A DNA stretch of 64,000 nucleotides from Spirochaetaceae bacterium. GTDB lineage: Bacteria; Spirochaetota; Spirochaetia; Treponematales; Rectinemataceae. A program made the translations under genes and the position numbers. Below the pieces are notes generated by a model that saw nothing but the letters and a program-made list of their open reading frames with translations, ran no database searches and had not been told where the DNA came from. Location: contig JANYKC010000034.1 of NCBI GenBank assembly GCA_025358255.1, positions 1 to 64,000 of the forward strand, written 5' to 3'. How positions within the stretch are numbered: position 1 is the first letter of the stretch; each line of letters opens with the position of its first letter. Shown here piece after piece: positions 1-8,236 of this stretch.

Positions 1-33
1 ACGCGCTTTCGACCTGCTCGGGGTGACGCCCTG
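1..33 (+). CDS. 3' end of an upstream gene (partial)
   Basis: The first 33 bases read R-A-F-D-L-L-G-V-T-P and then TGA in the second frame, with G/C at almost every third position like the neighbouring genes. This looks like the last ten codons of a gene that starts left of the window. The product cannot be recognised from so short a tail. Confidence 0.4.
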
Positions 34-340
34 ATCGGCTCAAGATGCAGAAAGCGGGGAAGTAGTCAGAAAAGCGCAACCGATTTTTTTGTAACTGTTT
101 TTTATACTGATATTTAGGAACTTTTTTACGGAAAAGTTTGGTCTAGACGAAAAAAGCGCAGTCCCCTGCAGGGGGACGTGCCCAGCCCCGTCGACCCGCC
201 CCTTGGCTGCCCCTTCCAACCCCCGCTGTGGCCGCCACCCGGGCCTGCGGGCCATGGGGAAACCATCCAGGACAAGAAAAGGGCCGCCAGTATTGGCGGC
301 CCTCGTTGGATTCTCCCGCGCTCGGCGGGATCGTGTGCCC
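34..340. other. Intergenic region between convergent genes
   Basis: No gene is supported here. The left part (about 80-140) is AT-rich with runs of T, unlike the rest of the window, and could hold a terminator for the gene entering from the left. A short perfect stem (GTCCCC-TGCA-GGGGAC type, about 162-178) is followed on the minus strand by a T run, so it may be a second terminator for the TRAP operon. Confidence 0.4.
274..303 (-). terminator. Rho-independent terminator of the TAXI-TRAP operon
   Basis: On the minus strand a nine-pair GC stem (GGGCCGCCA / TGGCGGCCC) with a short loop is followed by TTTTCTT. It lies about 40 bases after the stop codon of the TRAP permease, the expected place for the operon terminator. 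Confidence 0.8.
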
Positions 341-2398
341 TTAGGCGGCGGCGGGCAGGGGGCCTTTTCCGTCAAGCTTTTTCTTTTTCCGGATCTGGAT
401 GATGAGGACGATGATGAGGAGGGCGCCGCCCGCGAAGTCGTCCCAGAGGGCCGGCGTCACGAGGCCGAGGCCTCCCACGACCGCCGCGACGCGCTCGACC
501 CAGGTCATCTTGGCCAGGAGCCAGCCCTCGACGCCGGATGCCAGCGAGACGATGCCGACGATCGCCGAGATGATCATCCATACCGTGAGCCAGGGATGTT
601 CGGCCACGCCGAAGAGGAGCATCTCGGGACTGTACACGAAGATGAAGGGAATGATGAAGGCGGCGATGCCGAGCTTGGTCGCCTGTACGCCGGTCTTCAT
701 CGGGTTCGCCTTCGCTATGGCGGCTCCGGCGAAGGCCGCGAGGGCCACCGGCGGCGTGATGTCCGCGAGGACGCCGAAATAGAAGGCGAACATGTTGGCG
801 GAGAGGATGATCGCTTCCGAGCCGGGGGGGAAGTCGTAGCCGCCAACCTTGGCCAGGCTGTTGAGGATCATGATGATGGCCGGGGCGGCTATCGTCGAGG
901 TGATGACATAGTTGGCCGTCGTCGGCACGCCCATGCCCAGGATGAGGGAGGTGATCATCGTGAACACCAGGGTGAGGAAGAGCTTCCCTCCGGCGGCCTG
1001 GACCAGAATCTCGCCGAGCTTGAGGCCAAGGCCCGTCTTGGTGATGACGCCGATGATGATGCCGGCGCAGGCGCACGCCGCGATGACGCCGAGGGCGCCG
1101 CGGGCGCCGGTGATGAGGCCCTGCACGAGGTCGGTGAAGGTGAAGGTGGCCTTCTGCTTGCGGAGGATGTTGATGATCGAGACCAGGGAGGCGATGCCGA
1201 TGGAGATGATGATGGCCCACATGGCGGCCTTCATCGGCGTGGCCCCCTCGGTGAGGAGCCAGATGATGGTGACGAGGGGGATGATGAGGTAGCCGCGCTT
1301 TAAGAGGATGTCCTTGGCCTTGGGGAGCTCGCTCCGCTTCATGCCCTTGAGGCCGAGCTTCTTGGCCTCGAAATGGACCTGGGTGAAGACGGCGAAGAAG
1401 TAGAGTATGGCGGGGATGACCGCGGCCAGTGCGATGCGGGCGTACGGTATGCTCGTGAACTCCGCCATGAGGAAGGCGGCAGCGCCCATGATGGGCGGCA
1501 TGATCTGTCCGCCCGTGGAGGCGGTGGCCTCGACGGCCGCGGCGAACTCAGCCTTGTAGCCGAGTTTCTTCATCATGGGGATGGTGAAGGAACCCGAGCC
1601 CACGACGTTGCCGACGGAGGAACCGGAGACCGTTCCCTCCAAGGCGCTCGCGATGACGGCGACCTTCGCCGGCCCGCCGGAGGCCCATCCGGCGATGGAG
1701 TTCGAGATGTCGATGAAGAACTGCCCGAGGCCCGTCTTCTCGAGGAAGGACCCGAACAATATGAAGAGGAAGATGAAGGTGGACGAGACGCCTATGGGCG
1801 TGCCGAAGACGCCTTCCGTGGTGAAGTAGAGGTGCTCGATGAGGGTCTTCACCGAGACGCCGCGATGCGCGAACTTGCCCGGGAGCCAGGGCCCCAGGAA
1901 GGCGTAGATGACAAAGGTCAGGGCGACGATGACGATGGGAAGGCCCACGACGCGTCGGGCCGCCTCAAGCACGAGGAGGACGCCCACGAGACCGACCGCG
2001 ATGTCGAGGGGCGTGGCCGAGCCTGCCCGCTGGGAAAGGGTGTAGGTCCAGAGGTAGGTAAGGTAGAGAGGCGTCGCGCCGCCGAACACGGCGAGGCAGG
2101 CGTCAAGGGGATGGAGCCTGGTCCTGGACCACTTCTTGCTCGTGGGGTAGAGGAGGTAGATGAGGGCAAAGGCGAAGGACACGTGGATGGAACGCTGGAT
2201 CATGGCGTCAAAGACGCCGAAGAGGGCCGTATAGACCTGGAAGCAGGAGAAAGCTATGCAGATGGCGGCCACGAACTTGCCGATGAACCCCTTCAGGTCC
2301 CGGTAGTCGGCCTCCTTGTCGAATTTCTTCATCACCGCCTGGGTATCGACGATATCGTCATCCGGCGGCATGACGGTCGTGCTGGCTAGATCGCTCAT
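341..2398 (-). CDS. TRAP transporter permease, fused DctQ-DctM (4TM/12TM) type
   Basis: Integral membrane subunit of a tripartite ATP-independent periplasmic transporter of the TAXI class, driving secondary uptake of an organic acid. At 685 residues it has the usual length of the fused form. An N-terminal DctQ-like four-helix part (about residues 30-180) precedes a DctM-like twelve-helix part with the conserved small-residue segment GTVSGSSVGNVVGSG near residue 255. The start follows a strong Shine-Dalgarno site (GGAGGTGAT, nine bases upstream). It is the last gene of an operon read leftwards after the TAXI binding protein and the DUF1850 protein, and a terminator follows. The substrate cannot be read from sequence; TAXI systems with known substrates carry glutamate or other organic acids. 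Confidence 0.93.
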   Translation of the reverse strand: MSDLASTTVMPPDDDIVDTQAVMKKFDKEADYRDLKGFIGKFVAAICIAFSCFQVYTALFGVFDAMIQRSIHVSFAFALIYLLYPTSKKWSRTRLHPLDACLAVFGGATPLYLTYLWTYTLSQRAGSATPLDIAVGLVGVLLVLEAARRVVGLPIVIVALTFVIYAFLGPWLPGKFAHRGVSVKTLIEHLYFTTEGVFGTPIGVSSTFIFLFILFGSFLEKTGLGQFFIDISNSIAGWASGGPAKVAVIASALEGTVSGSSVGNVVGSGSFTIPMMKKLGYKAEFAAAVEATASTGGQIMPPIMGAAAFLMAEFTSIPYARIALAAVIPAILYFFAVFTQVHFEAKKLGLKGMKRSELPKAKDILLKRGYLIIPLVTIIWLLTEGATPMKAAMWAIIISIGIASLVSIINILRKQKATFTFTDLVQGLITGARGALGVIAACACAGIIIGVITKTGLGLKLGEILVQAAGGKLFLTLVFTMITSLILGMGVPTTANYVITSTIAAPAIIMILNSLAKVGGYDFPPGSEAIILSANMFAFYFGVLADITPPVALAAFAGAAIAKANPMKTGVQATKLGIAAFIIPFIFVYSPEMLLFGVAEHPWLTVWMIISAIVGIVSLASGVEGWLLAKMTWVERVAAVVGGLGLVTPALWDDFAGGALLIIVLIIQIRKKKKLDGKGPLPAAA

Positions 2399-2405
2399 CT
2401 GGAAA

Positions 2406-2939
2406 TCACCTCCGAAATCTGATCTTTAAGGCCATGCGAGCGGCGAGGACAATGCCTTCGCCGGGGCGGGCAAAATTGCGCAAGGGCCACCAGGCGCCGT
2501 CGATGGCGAGCCCATGGCCAGGAACAACGGAAACCCGTATCGGGATCGCGGCGAAACCGCGATCCATGGAAAGCACGAAACGTCCGTTCTCGAGCCTGAG
2601 TCCGCCTTCCGCGTCCGTAGGCATTCCCACGCCGGCGTCCTCGTAGACGAGCTCGAAAAGGTGGAGCCTTGCCCGCGATCCTCCCGAGCCTTCGATCCTG
2701 AAGCGCTCGATCACCTGGCTGCGATGGACCGAGTGAAGGAACACATGGTCAAAACGGCCATCGGGCGCTTCCACCGCCTGGAGAAGACGCCCGTGCGGGT
2801 CCTTAACCACGAGGGTTGGAACGCTTTCCACACGGATGAGGAAAGCGCCTGCGACGACGGCAGCCGCGAAGACGGCAGCCGCAAAGATGGCAAAGAGCCT
2901 GGTCCTTCGGGCCGGGCCAGACCGGCGACCTGCGCTCAA
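2406..2939 (-). CDS. DUF1850 domain protein
   Basis: A 177-residue protein with one N-terminal hydrophobic segment (about residues 14-33) and a small beta-rich extracytoplasmic domain. Length, the 'HSVHRS' and 'YEDAGVGMP' stretches, and its place between a TAXI binding protein and a fused TRAP permease match DUF1850 proteins, which are typically found in just this position. Its function is unknown; an accessory role in the TRAP complex is an inference from position. The longest frame starts with TTG and has no clear ribosome-binding site, so the exact N-terminus is uncertain. It ends seven bases before the permease start, so the two are surely co-transcribed. Confidence 0.85.
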   Translation of the reverse strand: MSAGRRSGPARRTRLFAIFAAAVFAAAVVAGAFLIRVESVPTLVVKDPHGRLLQAVEAPDGRFDHVFLHSVHRSQVIERFRIEGSGGSRARLHLFELVYEDAGVGMPTDAEGGLRLENGRFVLSMDRGFAAIPIRVSVVPGHGLAIDGAWWPLRNFARPGEGIVLAARMALKIRFRR

Positions 2940-2997
2940 ATGAAAAGGCGCCGACCTTGCGGCCGGCCCCCGCTGGACATCCGGGTCGCGCTGCGCT

Positions 2998-3027
2998 CCG
3001 GCGCGGACGCTTTCGTGTCCGCGCCGG
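2998..3027 (-). other. Intergenic hairpin between TAXI binding protein and DUF1850 gene
   Basis: A perfect eleven-pair stem (CCGGCGCGGAC / GTCCGCGCCGG) with an eight-base loop lies just after the binding-protein stop codon. No T run follows, so it is more likely an mRNA 3'-end stabiliser or partial terminator that makes binding protein more abundant than permease, as is common in importer operons. Confidence 0.6.
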
Positions 3028-3040
3028 CGTTCGCGCTTGC

Positions 3041-3979
3041 CTATTTCTTGTTCTCCTTGAAGAACTTCTCGGCACCTGGGTGGAGGGGGATGGACATGCC
3101 GTCAAGGCCGGTGGCGAGCTTGATGTCCGCGCCCTTCTTGTGGGAGGCGGCGAGGCGTTCGCCATTGGCGTACATGTTCTTGAGGAGGTCATAGACGAGG
3201 GCGGCGTCGAGGCTGGCGCTGCACACGAGCATCGACTTCACGGAGACTGTCATCACGTCCTGGGTGACGCCGATGTAGGTGTTGGCGGCGATCTTCTCAG
3301 GCGTGTAGAAGGACCACTTAGCCATGAGCTTCTTGGCGACGGCGCCGTCCACGGGCACGAGGACGATCTTCTTGGAGGCGCCAAGGTCCTGGATGGCGGC
3401 GGTGGGGGCACCGGCGGTGTTGAAGGCCGCGTCGATGTTGCCGTCTTTCAGGTTGGAGGCGGACTCGGCGAAGGAGAGGTACTGGACCTTGATGTCGGCG
3501 TAGCTGAGGCCGGCGGCCTCGAGGACCTGTCGGGCGTTGACTTCGACGCCGGAGCCGGCGGCGCCTACGGAGACGCGCTTGCCCTTGAGGTCGGCGATGG
3601 TCTTGATCCCGGAATCGGCGAGGGCGACGAGCTGGACCGTCTCGTTGTAGAGGCAGGCGACGCCGCGGACGTCCTTGTATCCCTTGTCCTTGAAGAGTTC
3701 GACGCCGTTGAGGGCATAGAAGGCCACGTCGTTCTGTACGAAGATGATGTCGACCTCGCCCTTCTGGAGCATGGCCACATTGGCGATGGACGCGCCCGTG
3801 ACGGTGGCGTTCGCGTTCATGTTCGGGAGGTTCTTGTTCCAGATCTCGGCGAGGGCGCCGCCGAGCGGGAAGTAGGTTCCCGCGGTGCCACCGGTGGCGA
3901 TCGTGAGGAACTTCTTCTGCGCGATGCCGAATGACGTGAGAACCAGCAGGCAGAGTGCGAGGGCGAAAAATTTCTTCAT
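3041..3979 (-). CDS. TAXI family TRAP transporter solute-binding protein
   Basis: Periplasmic substrate-binding subunit of the TRAP importer. The 312-residue product has a clean signal peptide (KK, then a hydrophobic run ending near SFGIAQ, residue 21) and opens its mature part with 'TIATGGTAGTYFPLGGALAEI', the hallmark start of the TAXI family (given here as a motif at residues 26-46). 'GAAGSGVEVNARQVL' near residue 140 also fits the family. The ATG lies seven bases after AGGAGG. It is the first gene of the operon with DUF1850 and the fused permease, driven by a promoter about 110 bases upstream. Confidence 0.94.
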   Translation of the reverse strand: MKKFFALALCLLVLTSFGIAQKKFLTIATGGTAGTYFPLGGALAEIWNKNLPNMNANATVTGASIANVAMLQKGEVDIIFVQNDVAFYALNGVELFKDKGYKDVRGVACLYNETVQLVALADSGIKTIADLKGKRVSVGAAGSGVEVNARQVLEAAGLSYADIKVQYLSFAESASNLKDGNIDAAFNTAGAPTAAIQDLGASKKIVLVPVDGAVAKKLMAKWSFYTPEKIAANTYIGVTQDVMTVSVKSMLVCSASLDAALVYDLLKNMYANGERLAASHKKGADIKLATGLDGMSIPLHPGAEKFFKENKK

Positions 3980-4083
3980 GTAAAGGGCCTCCTATTGTCG
4001 CTTAGGGTCGATCAACCGGCGACTAAATGACCGCCAAACGCGATCATGTCGCTGTCGCCTAATATGCAATCGTCCTTAATGGC

Positions 4084-4112
4084 ATTTTAGAGTCCGTTTG
4101 ACGATAACGCAA
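4084..4112 (-). promoter_or_regulatory. Sigma-70-like promoter of the TAXI-TRAP operon
   Basis: Minus-strand TTGCGT, 17-base spacer, TAAAAT. It sits between the agmatinase-family gene and the TAXI gene, giving a leader of roughly 100 bases. Similar TTGCGT -35 boxes occur at other promoters in the window. Confidence 0.6.
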
Positions 4113-4164
4113 GTTTTTTCTCGAATGGAAGGAATGACCCCCATCTGCCATATGGCGAAAGGGC

Positions 4165-5046
4165 TTAGGTCGGGGAACTGGGTCCCCGACAGTCTCGTGC
4201 CATCCTTGATACGATCTCCTTGAGGAGCTTGGCTGCCGTCATCGCGGTGATGCCCTCCCAATCCCGGCAGGGATTGTGCTCGACGAGGTCGGCACCGAAG
4301 ACCGAGCCTCTCGTCCGGGAAATGAGGGAAATCGCCTCCCGGGTCGAAAATCCGCCCGGTTCGCGATGGCTGACGCCGGGGGCGAAGGCCGGGTCCAGCG
4401 CGTCGAGATCGAGGGACAGGTAAAAATCACCCTCGAAGGACGGCCTTTTCCCTTGCGTCCAGGCGTCCATGTCGATCACCTCGACCTCCCATCGACCGGC
4501 CTGGGAAAGCTGGTGGGAATTCATGCCGCGGATGCCCACCTGGACGAGCCGGGTGATGAGCCCCTCCTCGAAGGCCCGGGCGAAGGGGCAAGCATGGGAA
4601 TAGCGTTCCCCTTCGAAGGCGTCATAGAGGTCGGGATGGGCGTCCAGGTGGAGGACCGCAAAGGGGCCGCCGCGCCGGAGCGCCTGGGCGCGGAGGAGGG
4701 GAAGGGTGACCGAATGGTCCCCGCCAAGGGCAAGGCACCGTCCACCGCGCGCCAGGATGGCAAGGGCTCCCGCCTCGATCGCGGCCGGATCGAAATGTCC
4801 GTCCAGAGGCAGGTCCCCGGCATCCTTGAGGAAGGCCGCCGAGCCGAGATCGAGTCCGTCCTCGGCGCAGAGGTTGGACGAATCCGAAAACAGGGCCTTC
4901 CTGATGAGTGGAGGGGCTTCCGCGCAGCCCCGCATATAGGAGGACTTGTCATCAGAGGGGATGCCGAGCACCACCAGGTCGGCTTCACAGACCTCTTCGA
5001 TATCCGTGACCATCCGCATGAAGCCCTCCCTTGCCACTTCACTCAT
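4165..5046 (-). CDS. speB: Agmatinase/arginase family (ureohydrolase) protein
   Basis: A binuclear-manganese ureohydrolase, most like agmatinases that split agmatine into putrescine and urea. Using the ATG at 5046 gives 293 residues, the normal size. Metal ligands are visible in order: GGDHS (about 108-112), DAHPD (135-139) followed by YSHACPF, and DLDALDP (213-219). An open frame continues to 5217, with another ATG at 5169, but that would overlap the divergent lipoprotein gene that starts at 5102; the shorter start leaves a 55-base divergent gap. A stem (GTCGGGGA / TCCCCGAC) overlaps its last codons and may act in termination. Substrate could also be guanidinobutyrate or another guanidino compound; the symbol is a best guess. 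Confidence 0.85.
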   Translation of the reverse strand: MSEVAREGFMRMVTDIEEVCEADLVVLGIPSDDKSSYMRGCAEAPPLIRKALFSDSSNLCAEDGLDLGSAAFLKDAGDLPLDGHFDPAAIEAGALAILARGGRCLALGGDHSVTLPLLRAQALRRGGPFAVLHLDAHPDLYDAFEGERYSHACPFARAFEEGLITRLVQVGIRGMNSHQLSQAGRWEVEVIDMDAWTQGKRPSFEGDFYLSLDLDALDPAFAPGVSHREPGGFSTREAISLISRTRGSVFGADLVEHNPCRDWEGITAMTAAKLLKEIVSRMARDCRGPSSPT

Positions 5047-5101
5047 GGGGCGAGGCGGATCATTATGTTCCCTTAAGGGCAAGGAAGGCGAGGGGGCATC
5101 G

Positions 5102-6163
5102 ATGCGCGGGACAGGAAGCGGAGCCAGGCTTGGGATTCCCCCGATATGCGCGCTGATGTTTTCCTGCATCCTCCTCGGTCTCTCCTGTGCCTCGAATGCC
5201 AAGGGAGGCGCCGGCATCGGGGCCGCCGACGCGCCCGGGCCGGCGATTCCCGGGCTCGAGACGGGCGCGGTGCCCCAAGGGCTCGCCCATTCAGCGTCGC
5301 TGGGCCGCTATTTCATCAGCGCCTACTTCGATGACGGCCGTCCTTCGGTCGTATTCTGCATCGACGCATGGACGGGGGCCTTGGCGGGCAGCACCCGCCT
5401 CCTCGAGGAAAAGGGCCGCTTCCATCGTGGCCATGTCGGGGGACTGGCCGTGGACGCGGACAGCCTTTGGGTCTCCTCCGAGGGGAGGGTCTGGCGTTAC
5501 GCCCTCCGCGACCTCGCCGGAGTCGGTGACCGGCAGGCGGTGGAGGAAGGCGAAGCCGTGGCCCAGTCCTCCTTCGCGGCGGAGACAAGGGCTTCGTACA
5601 TGGCGGCGTGGAAGGGGAAACTCTACGTGGGCGAGTTCGCCCATCGCGGCGTGGCGGCCTATCCGACCAGGAGGACCCATCACCTGGCCGACCGGACGGG
5701 CGCCCTGCAGTATGCCTGGATCGCGGTCTATGACCTTGTGGCATCGGGAGCCGCGGGCGCGGTCCTTGCCGGTGCCGAAGGCCCGAGCCCGGAGGCTGCG
5801 ATACTCGTGCGCGACGATGTCCAAGGCCTGGTCGTGACCGATGACGCCTTCTTCATCTCCCTTTCCTGGGGGCGCGCCTCGAAAAGCCTGCTTGCGCGAT
5901 ACGACAACCCGATCTCGGCGCAGGGATCAGCCGGGGGCAAGCTTGGCGCGGCCCTCCTCGGTGATGGCAGCTCGATACCCCTCTATTTCCTGGACGGGCA
6001 GAACCTCGAGGCTGAGCTTTCCATGCCGCCGATGGCCGAGGGCATCGCGATGGCGGAGGGACGGATCGCCACCCTCTTCGAGTCCGGCGCCTGGAAATAC
6101 CGCGGGACGGGCCGGCGCGGGGAGAACCTCCTGCTTGCCGTCCCGCCGGCCAAGGGTCACTAG
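5102..6163 (+). CDS. Putative lipoprotein, beta-propeller-like, function unknown
   Basis: A 353-residue product with an N-terminal hydrophobic segment ending at a loose spirochaetal lipobox (LLGLSC, about residue 27), so probably lipid-anchored. The mature part is soluble and rich in repeated motifs of the type 'GGLAVDADSLWVSSEGRVWRY' (about residues 120-140), as in YncE- or SMP-30-like beta-propellers; this fold is an inference. The ATG at 5102 is chosen because the longer frame would run deep into the divergent agmatinase gene. It converges on the VF530 gene with 13 bases between stops. No enzymatic motif is visible. Confidence 0.75.
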   Translation: MRGTGSGARLGIPPICALMFSCILLGLSCASNAKGGAGIGAADAPGPAIPGLETGAVPQGLAHSASLGRYFISAYFDDGRPSVVFCIDAWTGALAGSTRLLEEKGRFHRGHVGGLAVDADSLWVSSEGRVWRYALRDLAGVGDRQAVEEGEAVAQSSFAAETRASYMAAWKGKLYVGEFAHRGVAAYPTRRTHHLADRTGALQYAWIAVYDLVASGAAGAVLAGAEGPSPEAAILVRDDVQGLVVTDDAFFISLSWGRASKSLLARYDNPISAQGSAGGKLGAALLGDGSSIPLYFLDGQNLEAELSMPPMAEGIAMAEGRIATLFESGAWKYRGTGRRGENLLLAVPPAKGH

Positions 6164-6176
6164 CCGCCCTGCGCCG

Positions 6177-6440
6177 TCAGGTGCAACGCGGCCCTCCCCT
6201 ACGGCGCGGGGGGCGGAGCTCCCCGAGATAGAGCTTCTCGACCTTGGTCCTTGCCCAAGGCGTCCTCCGCAGGAAGACAAGGCTCGACTTGATGCTCGGG
6301 TCACTCTCGAAGCATCGGACAGGTATGCGCTCCGCCAGGCCTTCCCAGCCGTAAAGCTCGAGGAGGCGGGTGAGTATGACCTCGAGGGTCAGGCCGTGGA
6401 GCGGATCGTTCGACTCCACGGGCGGCTGGTCTTCATCCAT
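6177..6440 (-). CDS. VF530 family (DUF2132) DNA-binding protein
   Basis: A small basic protein of 87 residues carrying the almost complete family signature: 'NDPLHGLTLE' near residue 11, 'LYGWEGLAERI' near 28, and 'CFESDPSIKSSLVFLRRTPWAR' (residues 43-64). VF530 from Vibrio fischeri has a DNA-binding fold; cellular role is not established. The C-terminus is an Arg/Pro-rich tail. It follows the preceding minus-strand gene by three bases, so it is translated from the same mRNA as the membrane protein upstream. Confidence 0.88.
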   Translation of the reverse strand: MDEDQPPVESNDPLHGLTLEVILTRLLELYGWEGLAERIPVRCFESDPSIKSSLVFLRRTPWARTKVEKLYLGELRPPRRRGGPRCT

Positions 6441-6443
6441 CGT

Positions 6444-8165
6444 CTAGCGTCCCATGCTCTTGTTCTCGAGGGAAAGGACGAATCGCCTTCCTGGGGAGGC
6501 CGGGATCTCGCGATAGCTGATCTCCACGCGGTCCCCGGGAGCGAGGAAGCGAACGCCGTTCGAAAGTCCGGCGGGCGCGGAGTAGACGATCGAGGTATCC
6601 CCGGAGAGGAGGAAGATCACGCTCCCGTCCTCGCTCGAGTCCTTCACGCGGAGCACCTGGCCGGAGATGGCGCGCAGGTCGGCGGCGGCCGCGGGGGTGG
6701 AAAGGCTGGCGGAGCCCAGCATGCGCACGAACTGGGACTTGGCCGTCTCCATGGTATCGCCCATCGCGACTTTCTGCCCGGTGGCCAGGTCGATGTAGAC
6801 GAAGCGCTGTCGCTGCACCGCGTTCTTGAGGAAGAGGTAATAGGCGCTCTCCCCGCCCAGCTCCACCGCGATCGGCCAGGTCGCCTCCAGGTTCTGGGCG
6901 CGGACGCGCTCGTCGCTCCTGGCGATCTCCATCGCGCGCATCTCGGTGATGCCGGTCATCTCGTAGCGCCTCGCTTCCTTAGTCCTCATGTTGACCATCA
7001 TGAAGCCGGCAAGGCTCTGGTCGCTTTCGCTGGGCGAGGTTATCCCCGATACGAGCCACGTGCGCACCCCGCTGTCCCCGCCAGCCGCGGCGGCGGCGCC
7101 GGAAGCTGCGGCGCCTCCACGGCTGGCGAAGCTGCCTTTTGAAAAGACATAATTGTAGCTGTCGGAAAGCTGGAAGACGTCCCGCTTCTCGCCGAAGGCC
7201 GCGTTGATCCAGCCGTTCTTGAGCCTTAGGTGGTTGTTGGCCTGGGCGAGGATCATGCTGGTCGGGACAGCCCGGTCCACCCACGCGGGTTCATCCCCGG
7301 GATGGAAGTACTCGGTCTTGCCGCTCGTGGGATTGACGATGATCACGCCGTTGGCGACCGGTCCGCCGAAGAGCCCGACCGCGTTGTGCACGACGGGCAC
7401 GACCCAGAAGGGATTTCCCTCGTCGTCGATCTCGAAGCTCTTGTCCCCGAGGAGGAGGGTCCTGTAGTGGAACCGGACCAGGCGGTCGAGGTCGTAGCCG
7501 AAGACCGCTCCCGGCGTGTAACGCATGCCACCGGCCACTTCGACAAGGCGGCCTTCCTCGCTCTCCTGGTCCACCTCGATGTAGCCGGCCGTTCCCTTGG
7601 CGCCGCTCGTGAGCGCGACCATGAAGCCGGTGTAGTCGAGGGGCGATACGCGGACGATCTTCGTCTGGCCTTTCCGCTGCAGCGCGATCGCGGTGAAGAT
7701 GTCGAAGTCCATCCGGAACCGTGCGCCGTAGTTCCCGAGCTTGCCCTGGGCTATGGCCGTCGAGAGTTGCTTGTCCGTCCTGGGGAGTATGAGGCTTTCC
7801 GACAAGGCAGTCGGCTGCGCGGCGTCGGGGAAATCGGCGGCGAAGGCCGCAGCCGTCCGGGTCTCGGCGGGCAGCTGGGCGTAGTAGCGGGCGGCGTTCC
7901 CCGGCCAGACGAGCCAGGAGGTGGCGGAAGCGCACAACGCGATTACCGCGATGAGCGCGGCCATCACGATGGCTATGGCGGGCGCCTTGCCCAGGCCGAG
8001 GAACTTGCCACCGAGGAAAACGGCAAGCCCCGCGTAAAGGGCCAGGAGGAACCAGAAGCCGAAAGACTGGAGACTGTAGGCAGGCAAGGTCACGTAATCG
8101 ACCGCGAGCCAGGAGAGCAGGGCAAGCACCAGGAGGACCAGGTACACCGTCTTTGACTTCCGCAT
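6444..8165 (-). CDS. Conserved membrane protein of unknown function
   Basis: The 573-residue product has an N-terminal membrane part with about three helices (residues 5-90), then a long extracytoplasmic domain without cysteines. The later part contains 'FGGPVANGVIIVNPTSGKTEYF' (about residues 275-296) and a stretch rich in Gly/Ala near 350-362 that looks like a linker, then an OB-like end. I do not recognise a named family. The ATG at 8165 is preferred over 8177 because GGGGG lies five bases before it. It lies downstream of a sensor kinase gene (72 bases) and just upstream of the VF530 gene on the same strand. Confidence 0.75.
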   Translation of the reverse strand: MRKSKTVYLVLLVLALLSWLAVDYVTLPAYSLQSFGFWFLLALYAGLAVFLGGKFLGLGKAPAIAIVMAALIAVIALCASATSWLVWPGNAARYYAQLPAETRTAAAFAADFPDAAQPTALSESLILPRTDKQLSTAIAQGKLGNYGARFRMDFDIFTAIALQRKGQTKIVRVSPLDYTGFMVALTSGAKGTAGYIEVDQESEEGRLVEVAGGMRYTPGAVFGYDLDRLVRFHYRTLLLGDKSFEIDDEGNPFWVVPVVHNAVGLFGGPVANGVIIVNPTSGKTEYFHPGDEPAWVDRAVPTSMILAQANNHLRLKNGWINAAFGEKRDVFQLSDSYNYVFSKGSFASRGGAAASGAAAAAGGDSGVRTWLVSGITSPSESDQSLAGFMMVNMRTKEARRYEMTGITEMRAMEIARSDERVRAQNLEATWPIAVELGGESAYYLFLKNAVQRQRFVYIDLATGQKVAMGDTMETAKSQFVRMLGSASLSTPAAAADLRAISGQVLRVKDSSEDGSVIFLLSGDTSIVYSAPAGLSNGVRFLAPGDRVEISYREIPASPGRRFVLSLENKSMGR

Positions 8166-8236
8166 TGAAACCCCCATGGATGCCGCGCGGGGTCCCGTTG
8201 GCCGGGCGTCGGCCCCGATACTCTAGATTCGGGAGG

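Noticed and set aside
203-1303. Long plus-strand open frame rich in Asp, Glu and Arg
   Set aside because: It is antisense to the TRAP permease, whose hydrophobic pattern and family motifs are unmistakable. Such Asp/Arg-rich frames are the normal mirror of high-GC genes and appear behind almost every gene here.
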